Part shown: in pieces, positions 8,704-15,731 of the stretch
Layout: the number at the start of each line of letters is the position of its first letter
How positions within the stretch are numbered: the stretch's first letter is position 1
Assembly: GCA_002507425.1 (NCBI GenBank)
Contig: DAZU01000020.1
Coordinates: 3,616-21,500, forward strand
Length of the DNA: 17,885 nucleotides
Direction: 5' to 3'
Source of the DNA: Euryarchaeota archaeon UBA53
GTDB taxonomy: Archaea > Thermoplasmatota > Poseidoniia > Poseidoniales > Poseidoniaceae
Made by a program: the position numbers and the translations under genes
The notes under the pieces: generated by a model
The model's database searches: none
The model's input: the letters and a program-made list of their open reading frames with translations, nothing else
Told to the model about the DNA's origin: nothing

Positions 8704-9552
8704 GTGTTGCTCTTGGCACTAATCGCTAAAGGCGGGCTTTTGCCTGTTATAACTCCTGCATTGATGGGAAGCGGATTCATACTTGTGGGATGGTTTGTAG
8801 ACCCATTGTTTGGAATTGCTCCAACACTTGGTATATTGATGCTAATAGTATCTGCTTTTTTTGCTAATTTTTGGAGAGATCCAGATAGACCGATTCCAAA
8901 AGATAAGGGAATTGTAGTTTCCCCAGCAGATGGGCATGTTATGTTCGTCAAAAGAGAGAGGGCAACCGGTAGGAGGCCTTCCAAGGATGAGTTAGAAGGT
9001 GCAGACGAGGATGAGCACACAGGCACTTGGCATCCTGAGCCATGTGAAAGTCCGCTATTGTTTTCTACTGAACAAAGATTTGAAGCTGTCCCAGAGGGAG
9101 AGGAATCTGACAATGATGTTTGGCGTATTGCGGTATTCATGTCACCTCTAGATGTTCATGTAAACCGCTCCCCAATCGAGGGTACAATTACCCGCATGGA
9201 GCATAGAACAGGCAAGGGTATGAGAAGGGGACCATTTTTACCAGCATTTAGGAAAGAAAGCCAATTCAATGAGCGAGTAAGAACACTGTTTGAGCGCAAG
9301 GATGGTTTAATTGTCGAAGTTATGCAGATTTCTGGAGCTCTTGCTCGTACGATAATTCCGTGGAAGAGTGAAGGTGAAAATCTTCGTCGAGGAGAAAGAT
9401 TTGGAATGATTCGGTTGGGTAGCAGAGTAGATGTCCGAGTGCCTGTTTCAAAATTTAACCCGTGTGTTACAGGCGCAGAAGAGAAAAATTCACAGTATCC
9501 CAAAGGCGAATTCGTAAAAGCAGGTTCTACAATTATTTACAGAGGGATTTGA
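8704..9552 (+). CDS. asd: Phosphatidylserine/archaetidylserine decarboxylase proenzyme
   Basis: A 282-residue membrane-linked proenzyme predicted to decarboxylate a serine phospholipid to the ethanolamine form. In an archaeon the substrate would be archaetidylserine. Two hydrophobic segments (about 8-30 and 36-54) anchor it, followed by FFANFWRDPDRPIP, VSPADGHV, the strongly conserved FMSPLDVHVNRSP, a NER motif, MQISGALART and the cleavage site LGSR with Gly239-Ser240, where self-cleavage makes the pyruvoyl group. Between VSPADG and the FMSPLDVH strand there are about 65 residues rather than the 20-25 of compact members. This charged insertion (around 78-125) includes an Asp/Glu-rich stretch and one Cys. 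The start is GTG 8704, directly after the previous stop. The 3' end overlaps the next gene by one base (TGATG). Gene symbol asd is used by analogy and could be psd. Confidence 0.88.
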   Translation: MLLLALIAKGGLLPVITPALMGSGFILVGWFVDPLFGIAPTLGILMLIVSAFFANFWRDPDRPIPKDKGIVVSPADGHVMFVKRERATGRRPSKDELEGADEDEHTGTWHPEPCESPLLFSTEQRFEAVPEGEESDNDVWRIAVFMSPLDVHVNRSPIEGTITRMEHRTGKGMRRGPFLPAFRKESQFNERVRTLFERKDGLIVEVMQISGALARTIIPWKSEGENLRRGERFGMIRLGSRVDVRVPVSKFNPCVTGAEEKNSQYPKGEFVKAGSTIIYRGI

Positions 9553-10607
9553 TGGGTTTAAGGCGTGAATTTTTTCCATTTTTGCTTATGTTATTTGTCC
9601 TGTTACCAACTGGGTATTACCTAGCAGGTTCAATAGTGTACAACGAAGTTGCAAAAACAAATACCGATTGTTGGGGAAACTTTGATCAAAACACTCCTAT
9701 TCAGTTTGCCCCACTACGCAACGAAGTTCCTCTGAATGAGTCACAGAACAGCGAAAATATAACATCGAATATTATGGATAATTTGTCGCAGTACTGGTGG
9801 CCAAATTATATGCATGCTACTATTGAAGTGGAAAATGATGATGTATTTTTGTCAGCATGGTTTCATAGTCAAAACGAAACAGCACCATGGGTAATTTTCA
9901 CCCATGGTATACGAGGCTGTAAGTCCGGAGGAGAATTACTTATCCCGTCAGGGATGTTGCTGAACGCTGGCTTCAATGTCATCGTTTACGATTTAAGAGA
10001 TCATGGCGAATCCTCAATCGATGACAACCGCGTCTCAGGTGGCCAGGATGAATGGCAAGATGTCGTTGCAGTATTTGATTGGCTGGTTGATGAACAGGGA
10101 GCTGATCCCAGCAAAATTGGTTTATTCGGCACCTCTATGGGAGCAGGAACTTCTGCGATTGCATTTTCTATCGACGATAGAATGCAGGCTGTATGGTTAG
10201 ATTCAACCTATGCCGATATGGGAGATATTGTTGTTGAAGAATTGGAATTTCAAGGATTCCCATCATTTTTGGGGCCTGCTGGAATTTTTGCTGGCAAAGT
10301 TATCGCAGGTCAAAATTTAATTGAGCACTATCCTCTGGATGCGGCCACTAAAATTGGTGATCGTTACATGTATGTTGTACACGGAAATCAGGACAAAAGA
10401 GTGATGGTTCATCACGGTGAAGAAATGTGCGATAAAGCACTCCAGCATGGTGACGAGGCGAAAATTGATTGCTGGTTTGAGGACTCAGCTATCAGATTTG
10501 ATGTTGGCAGAGGCATGGAAGTCGACGAACATCATGTCATGATGTTAACTCATACATCGGAGTATGAGCAACGCTTAGTTGACTTCTTTACCAAGTCATT
10601 AATTTGA
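9552..10607 (+). CDS. Membrane-anchored alpha/beta hydrolase
   Basis: A 351-residue protein with one N-terminal hydrophobic helix (about 7-27) that could be a signal anchor, placing the hydrolase domain outside the cytoplasmic membrane. The fold is plain: FTHGIRG near the oxyanion hole, VYDLRDHGES, a nucleophile elbow GTSMGAG with Ser195, Asp281 in GNQDKRV, and His327 or His328 in DEHHVMM. This resembles the BAAT/DUF1100-like and prolyl-oligopeptidase-like esterase groups, but the substrate is unknown. The start is ATG 9552, which overlaps the decarboxylase stop (TGATG). A longer frame from 9462 would read through the end of that gene and gains only a basic, unrelated-looking leader. Its place next to a phospholipid enzyme suggests lipid or acyl-ester work, which is only an inference. 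Confidence 0.8.
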   Translation: MGLRREFFPFLLMLFVLLPTGYYLAGSIVYNEVAKTNTDCWGNFDQNTPIQFAPLRNEVPLNESQNSENITSNIMDNLSQYWWPNYMHATIEVENDDVFLSAWFHSQNETAPWVIFTHGIRGCKSGGELLIPSGMLLNAGFNVIVYDLRDHGESSIDDNRVSGGQDEWQDVVAVFDWLVDEQGADPSKIGLFGTSMGAGTSAIAFSIDDRMQAVWLDSTYADMGDIVVEELEFQGFPSFLGPAGIFAGKVIAGQNLIEHYPLDAATKIGDRYMYVVHGNQDKRVMVHHGEEMCDKALQHGDEAKIDCWFEDSAIRFDVGRGMEVDEHHVMMLTHTSEYEQRLVDFFTKSLI

Positions 10608-11809
10608 GTAGAGTTCAAACGACAGATATAGGACGGTTGTTCATGGGCGAGGGTAAATTGACCATGTTGGGCGTGTCGCAAAAGCGACCTTCACGCATAC
10701 ATCACTTGGTTAAAGCCCCTGCAAATACTCCTTGGGCACAAGAAAAGAAACATTCGTGGGATGCTAAGCATCCTGCAACGGTTTACTACACTCCCGAAAC
10801 CCTTGCTGATGGAACACCTACCACCGCTCTTACAGTTATCCTTAGAACAAAGGGCTGTCATTGGTGGTGGTCGAGTGGTTGCACATTTTGTGGTTACTTC
10901 AATGACACACGAGATGACGTTACGAGCCAGGACTTACATTCACAATGGGAGAAATCCTTGGCTAGATACGATAATTTTCAGTCGATGGGGATGATAAAGG
11001 TATACACCTCAGGCAGCTTGCTAGAGGATAGAGAAATTCCAATCGATTTTCAAGAGAGAGTTTTGCGGGACTGTCATGAAATGGGTAAAGAATTAGTTGT
11101 TGAGAGTCGTACTGAGCAATTGACAAAGGCCAAGCTTGAGTGGGCCACTAACATAAATCCAAAATTCTCTGTTGCAATTGGATTGGAAGCATATGACGAT
11201 GAAGTTCTTAGATTTCATGTCAATAAGGGATTTAGTGTTCGCAGTTGGGATAAAGCGGTTGAAAATTTAGAATTTTATGGTCTAAGAATCAAGACATATC
11301 TGATGTTTAAGCCGCCATTTATGTCAGAGGGAGATGCGCTTGTTCATGGAGCAAAGTGGATACGTGATGTCGCAGACAGAAGCGACGAAATAAGTGTAAA
11401 TCCAATGAATATTCAAAGAGGGACAGTAATCGATAGATTATTTCGAGCAAATGAGTATAGGCCACCTTGGCTATGGTCTCTAGTGCAACTTATCCATGAT
11501 GTTCATTATGATATTCATCCATCAAATTCAGGCAATGGTGCAGACGATCAGGTCAGCCGATTAATAATACATCCAACAGCAGGTGGAAAAGTAAGGGGTG
11601 CGCACAATTGTGGTAAATGCGACGAAGAGGTAGTTGCAGCCATTGAGCGCTATTCTGTAAGCGGTGATATACGCGAATTAGATGGTTTAGACTGTGAATG
11701 TAAACGTGTTTGGGAATGCGAGATAAATTTAGACCGGTCAATGCCTATCCCATTGGGCTCTGGAAAGAATAGAAGAGGGGATGTGTTGACACATCTACGT
11801 TCTCCCTGA
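10604..11809 (+). CDS. RaSEA-like radical SAM protein (archaeosine synthesis, TIGR01210 type)
   Basis: A protein of 401 residues. The radical-SAM cysteines are C85, C93 and C96 in GCHWWWSSGCTFCGY, a CX7CX2C spacing. Later come VESRTEQL, SVAIGLEAYDDEVL, HVNKGF and KTYLMFKPPF, typical of the TIM-barrel half. The C-terminus holds a second Cys set, C336, C339, C364, C366 and C372. This layout is that of the TIGR01210 family, whose characterised members (RaSEA) act with ArcS to convert the lysine adduct on tRNA position 15 to archaeosine. The identification is from motifs and overall pattern. The start is uncertain: TTG 10604 overlaps the previous stop by four bases, while ATG 10643 begins 13 residues later and still keeps every motif. 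No arcS or tgtA is in the window. Confidence 0.78.
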   Translation: MSRVQTTDIGRLFMGEGKLTMLGVSQKRPSRIHHLVKAPANTPWAQEKKHSWDAKHPATVYYTPETLADGTPTTALTVILRTKGCHWWWSSGCTFCGYFNDTRDDVTSQDLHSQWEKSLARYDNFQSMGMIKVYTSGSLLEDREIPIDFQERVLRDCHEMGKELVVESRTEQLTKAKLEWATNINPKFSVAIGLEAYDDEVLRFHVNKGFSVRSWDKAVENLEFYGLRIKTYLMFKPPFMSEGDALVHGAKWIRDVADRSDEISVNPMNIQRGTVIDRLFRANEYRPPWLWSLVQLIHDVHYDIHPSNSGNGADDQVSRLIIHPTAGGKVRGAHNCGKCDEEVVAAIERYSVSGDIRELDGLDCECKRVWECEINLDRSMPIPLGSGKNRRGDVLTHLRSP

Positions 11810-11881
11810 AATTGAGTAAGTGAATGTTTATGACTTCGTCACAGGTGGATATTACAACCCCTATGGGGTAGTGGTGGTATT
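11810..11881 (+). promoter_or_regulatory. Intergenic leader with short palindrome
   Basis: This 72-base gap precedes the small membrane protein. GTTTATGA (from about 11826) could be a TATA box. The palindrome ACCCC-TAT-GGGGT spans 11857-11869, and GGTGGT (11873-11878) three bases before ATG 11882 is a plausible ribosome site. A new transcription unit for the membrane proteins may begin here; this is tentative. Confidence 0.3.
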
Positions 11882-12154
11882 ATGGCTAACAACACTATTC
11901 TTCCAGATATGTCCGAGGGTGTGGCAGAACCTTCATCCGCAAGGGTGATTCTTGTCATAATGATAGTCGGGTTAGTAGGTATGATTGCAATGTTCTCCAA
12001 CATCTTTGGATGGGATAACATTCCGGTTATTGGGGAAATTGTTCCATTCATGGAAAATCTTGGTGGTTCAGGAATTTGGTATTACCTTATTGGAATACTG
12101 GTTGGTCTTGGAATGATTGTGTCAAACATAATCGGAGGAGTTCTCTCTGATTAG
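11882..12154 (+). CDS. Small two-helix membrane protein
   Basis: A 90-residue protein of unknown function. After a short polar N-terminus (about 20 residues) it has one strong hydrophobic helix (22-42), a loop with FGWDNIPVIGEIVPFMENLGG, and a second helix (about 66-85) ending near the C-terminus. No cysteines, histidines or charged catalytic residues are placed in the helices. Its stop is only 12 bases before the start of the large oxidase-like membrane protein, so the two are surely cotranscribed and may form a complex, as small helical subunits do with oxidase subunit I. I do not recognise a family. Confidence 0.7.
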   Translation: MANNTILPDMSEGVAEPSSARVILVIMIVGLVGMIAMFSNIFGWDNIPVIGEIVPFMENLGGSGIWYYLIGILVGLGMIVSNIIGGVLSD

Positions 12155-12161
12155 GAAGTGA
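12154..12161 (+). promoter_or_regulatory. Ribosome binding site deciding the oxidase-like gene start
   Basis: GGAAGTGA, one mismatch from the archaeal consensus GGAGGTGA, ends five bases before ATG 12167. The in-frame GTG at 12158 is part of this site and is therefore unlikely to be the start. Confidence 0.6.
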
Positions 12162-12166
12162 TTACT

Positions 12167-14452
12167 ATGTCAAGCGCTTTTCCAACTTCGGCAATTCTAA
12201 TAGTCACTTTCTTATTGTTCACGCATTACATCCAGAGAGGTTTTGGCGGCATGACTAGCCCTTTGAGACAGCTTGGGATGTTTTTGCTAACCAAAGCCTC
12301 AGGCCCCGCAACCGATTTATTTCAAGAAAAAGAGGGATGTGGTGCGAAGACTTGGATGCAAACCGGCGTATTCTGGTTTGTCATAGGATCGATAGGAGGT
12401 TTCCTAGCAGCATGGCACAGTTATGACCCAACCGCTCTAGATTCATTGTCAAACATAGGTTGGTCATATGATGATGGAAGTGCATTAGCCTATTTCAACG
12501 AGGTTGCAATGACAACAGCACTGTTTGCAATTCTGTTGGGTGGAGCATTTGTTGCACATACGAGAATGTGTGGATCTAATCTAGCGAGTGAGGCAAATGC
12601 CTCCTTGATTGCAATTGTATGGACGCTTCAGGCCCTTGTAGGACTAGTCTTGTCTGCGTTAGACCACTGGGATGTATTAACATATGGAGCCACACAAATG
12701 GCTCTCTATGGGCTAATCTCTGCACTACTTGTTTTGAGTTTGTTGGTCAATTCATTAATTACGCTGGGTAACCGAGGCGAGGCTCCAATTTCCGTTCCAT
12801 CTTGGTTCTTAATACTAGCACTGGTAAGCCTAATTTTCAGCAGAGTAGCGGTCGCAGCTGGAGAGCTGTTTGGATTAACAGAAACCGTTTGGATTGGGCA
12901 AATAATCTCGATTGGCTGGGTCCCTCTTGCGTTGATGTTTGCAGTGGGTTATCACGTCATTTCACATGTAACGGGAATGCCAATATGGTCTGGTAGTTTA
13001 ACCAAGGCATCTATGCTTCTCTTGTTCGTTACGATACCACCATTCTTTTTGACAGAATCAGGTCATGCTGATAATCTTACAGAGTCAGTGGGTGCAATTC
13101 TTGTGACTGTCGGCTTAATGCCAATATTCGCAGCATCTACAAACATGATAGCAACAATGCGTGGCAATGCTAGTGCAGTGATAGCAAGCCCCGGAGCGAC
13201 AGCAGCAGCCGGTGCTGCGATTCTACTACCAGTATTTGCAATACTTTCTTACTTTACAGGACTGAACGTTATGATTGGTGACGGCAGCCTCTCTAATGTA
13301 GCAGATTCGTCTAACATGGCATACTTCTACACAGTAGGGGGACTGTTCGCGATGTCAGCCTTATTCCATTCATATCCCCTTGCTGCTGGAAAGAGTCTGA
13401 AGGGTTCGGCGGGAACAGCATCATGGTTGGTAATTTTTGGTGGACTACTATCGACAATTCTGTTCTTGATGTATGACTGGACGGAAAATAGTTTACTTGA
13501 AGTGAACGTTACAGTTGCAGAACTAATTGAAGAAAATGATGTTTTAGCAACTAATATTACAGGCTTTGCACTTACTGGAGCATTTGCATTCTACGGCCTT
13601 GTCCTTGGATATTTACTAACAGGAAACGCTGTTGTAAAGACGTTAATGTCCGGAGAAACTTCTTCCCAGTCCTCAACTGGAGAAAGTGATATCACAACCT
13701 ACAGTTTGGTCGAAGGAACAACTTCTATCAGAGCCCTGTTTGGTCGCGGTGTTGGTATAGATACAGAACTAGTAATAGGCGAGTCAGAAGAAGAAGGCAC
13801 AAGTGGTTCTACAATTATTGAAGTGTCGTCAGATTTGCATAATGATGAGGTTGATGAGTTCCCCGTCGATCCCAATGAGGAGACAAAATCTGAATTCGAC
13901 CCTGACCTAGTTGCGTTAACGAGGTGGCTTTGTGCTAGAGGAACCACAACTGCACAATTTTTCGATTGGGCTGACGTTGATGATTCTGGAGAAATTGATG
14001 AACTGGAATTTGCGAATGCCTTGCTGGTTGGCAAAGTTGCAGAATTACCACCATATGAAGTCGACAGATTAGTCAAGATTATGGATATTAATTCCGATGG
14101 AAAAATCAACCTTCCAGAATTGGATATAGCCTTGTTAAAAATAAGAACTGCACTCAATATTGAGTTCGTCCCATACGTTCCTGAAGAAGTTGAACCTGAA
14201 CAACCACTGGCTGAAGAAGAACTTGAGTCTGCTGATGAAGTGGGATCAGAGGTTGTAGACACTTCAGAAAGCGATAGTAACGAATCATCTGATGAGGATA
14301 ATGAGGAAGCAGAAGTTGCAACATCAGAAAAGCCGTCACAATCAGCTCTAAAAAAGATGAAGAAACAAGAATTGGTCGATTTAGCAAAATCGATGGACTT
14401 ACCTCATAGTGGAACAAAAGCCGATATAATCGAAAGAATAAATCAGGCGTGA
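12167..14452 (+). CDS. Heme-copper-oxidase-like membrane protein without metal ligands, fused to EF-hands and SAP
   Basis: A 761-residue protein with an N-terminal helix and twelve further membrane helices up to about residue 490. By eye the core follows subunit I of B-type (ba3) or cbb3 heme-copper oxidases. YFNEVAMTTALF (109-120) matches the helix II stretch YYQGLTLHG with Thr116 at the heme His. VWIGQII (241-247) matches WTGHPIV with Gln245 at the CuB His. PPFFLTESGHADN (291-303) matches the helix VII HH region without the HH pair. NMAYFYTVGGLFAM (383-396) matches the helix X region without its two His, and SYPLAAGKSL follows as in LPNLTGK. The polar tail has two canonical EF-hand loops, D603-E614 and D640-E651, an acidic stretch, and a SAP module (about 726-759, ALKKMKKQELVDLAK). 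The function is unknown, and oxygen reduction seems impossible if the alignment holds. ATG 12167 is chosen by its GGAAGTGA site. Confidence 0.7.
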   Translation: MSSAFPTSAILIVTFLLFTHYIQRGFGGMTSPLRQLGMFLLTKASGPATDLFQEKEGCGAKTWMQTGVFWFVIGSIGGFLAAWHSYDPTALDSLSNIGWSYDDGSALAYFNEVAMTTALFAILLGGAFVAHTRMCGSNLASEANASLIAIVWTLQALVGLVLSALDHWDVLTYGATQMALYGLISALLVLSLLVNSLITLGNRGEAPISVPSWFLILALVSLIFSRVAVAAGELFGLTETVWIGQIISIGWVPLALMFAVGYHVISHVTGMPIWSGSLTKASMLLLFVTIPPFFLTESGHADNLTESVGAILVTVGLMPIFAASTNMIATMRGNASAVIASPGATAAAGAAILLPVFAILSYFTGLNVMIGDGSLSNVADSSNMAYFYTVGGLFAMSALFHSYPLAAGKSLKGSAGTASWLVIFGGLLSTILFLMYDWTENSLLEVNVTVAELIEENDVLATNITGFALTGAFAFYGLVLGYLLTGNAVVKTLMSGETSSQSSTGESDITTYSLVEGTTSIRALFGRGVGIDTELVIGESEEEGTSGSTIIEVSSDLHNDEVDEFPVDPNEETKSEFDPDLVALTRWLCARGTTTAQFFDWADVDDSGEIDELEFANALLVGKVAELPPYEVDRLVKIMDINSDGKINLPELDIALLKIRTALNIEFVPYVPEEVEPEQPLAEEELESADEVGSEVVDTSESDSNESSDEDNEEAEVATSEKPSQSALKKMKKQELVDLAKSMDLPHSGTKADIIERINQA

Positions 14453-14456
14453 TTAA

Positions 14457-15731
14457 ATGAGAATAGGTTTGGTTGGTAAGCCAAACGTAGGGAAATCGAC
14501 TTTTTTCAGCGCTGCTACCCTTGCAAAAGTTGACATTGCGAATTATCCTTTTTGCACAATTGATGCAAATGTGGGAGTTGCATTTATTGCAGCCCCTAAA
14601 CCCTGCCCCTGCAAAGAGTTACGCAAAAGGCTTGAGTCAGACGGACGGCTAGAACCCGTTACGCTGGACGATCCTAGAGGTGGCAGCATTTGCGAGCCAC
14701 GGACGGGAAGTTGCATCGGCTACGTTAGGCTTGTGCCAACATTTCTAGTCGATGTTGCGGGGCTTGTTCCTGGAGCTGCTGAGGGGCGTGGTAGAGGCAA
14801 TGCATTTTTGTCTGATTTAGCAAATTGCGATGCTCTAATTCAGGTTGTGGACGCTGCTGGGCTCACTGACATAGAGGGTAATCCAATCGCTGCTGTTGAA
14901 GACGTTGAATCAGCATTAAAGGAAGAAACATCATTTTTGACAGAAGAATTAGATTCATGGATTTATGGTATCTTAGACGATGGGTGGTCTCGTGGATCAC
15001 GCAGAGTTCAGGCTGAAGGTGACAAAGGTTTGAGCACTTTTTTGCATGAAAGATTCACTGGGCTAGGTGCATCGCTGTCACACATTTTGCAAGCATTAGA
15101 TGAGTTCAGAAATAAATGGGGCGATTTAGATACTCCATGGATATGGCAAGAGGATAAGGTAAGGTCGCTTGCATTTTACATCCGGCGCCAACTATTCCCT
15201 ATCCATATTGCAGCTAACAAAGCAGATTCAGCAAAAGGAACGCCTTGGGAGGCTATCGATGCAAATGGAATCATCCAACCAACGATGGCAGATATGGAGT
15301 TAGCATTGCGAAGGGCAGATTCTGCTAAAATGATATCCTATTCACCAGGAGATGACTCGTTCAAGACTATTGATGAGTCTAGGTTGAACCCTGCTCAACT
15401 GAATGCTCTATCTGGAATGAAGCAGAAACTATCTGATGCAAACGGTACAGGAGTCGCAGAGTTACTGTGCAAAGTGCTGTTCACGGCTTTAGATCATGTT
15501 GTTGTATATCCTGTCGCAGATGAAAATGGTTGGAAGGACGGAGAGGGAAGGATACTTCCCGATGCGTTTGTTGTTCCAAATAATATCGAAACTAAGCAGT
15601 TAGCATACAAAGTTCACACAGATCTTGGAGATGGTTTCATCAAAGCTGTGGATGGACGTAGCCGGAGAGTTGTGGGTGCTGATTACGAATGTGTTGACAA
15701 CTCGGTAATCAAAATTCACGCTAAGAATTAA
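14457..15731 (+). CDS. YchF/Obg-related GTPase with TGS domain
   Basis: A 424-residue P-loop GTPase of the TRAFAC Obg/YchF group, probably acting on ribosomes. G1 is GKPNVGKST (7-15), G3 is DVAGLVPGA, and G4 is NKAD (254-257), so GTP rather than the ATP preferred by bacterial YchF is likely. The C-terminal 75 residues (VVYPVADENGW to the end) form a TGS domain. Between G1 and G3 lies a loop with Cys50, Cys52, Cys79 and Cys86. Archaeal homologues have such a Cys-containing loop, but here about 20 residues (RKRLESDGRLEPVTLDD) appear inserted between the Cys pairs. The start ATG 14457 is four bases after the previous stop, preceded by GGCGTGA, so it is probably cotranscribed with the membrane protein. 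It ends one base before the convergent propeller gene, leaving no terminator space. Confidence 0.88.
   Translation: MRIGLVGKPNVGKSTFFSAATLAKVDIANYPFCTIDANVGVAFIAAPKPCPCKELRKRLESDGRLEPVTLDDPRGGSICEPRTGSCIGYVRLVPTFLVDVAGLVPGAAEGRGRGNAFLSDLANCDALIQVVDAAGLTDIEGNPIAAVEDVESALKEETSFLTEELDSWIYGILDDGWSRGSRRVQAEGDKGLSTFLHERFTGLGASLSHILQALDEFRNKWGDLDTPWIWQEDKVRSLAFYIRRQLFPIHIAANKADSAKGTPWEAIDANGIIQPTMADMELALRRADSAKMISYSPGDDSFKTIDESRLNPAQLNALSGMKQKLSDANGTGVAELLCKVLFTALDHVVVYPVADENGWKDGEGRILPDAFVVPNNIETKQLAYKVHTDLGDGFIKAVDGRSRRVVGADYECVDNSVIKIHAKN

Noticed and set aside
8547..9140. 197-residue minus-strand open frame across the coiled-coil and decarboxylase genes
   Set aside because: It is Ser-rich, as expected from the antisense of Glu/Ser-coding sequence, and the plus-strand decarboxylase is certain here.
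9462..9551. Upstream start for the alpha/beta hydrolase
   Set aside because: It overlaps the conserved end of the decarboxylase; the TGATG junction and signal anchor favour ATG 9552.
13699..14262. 187-residue minus-strand open frame under the acidic tail of the oxidase-like gene
   Set aside because: Low-complexity Ser/Thr antisense shadow; the plus strand encodes two clear EF-hands there.
12167..14452. Naming the large membrane protein an active cytochrome oxidase subunit I
   Set aside because: The metal-binding histidines needed for catalysis are not at the aligned positions.
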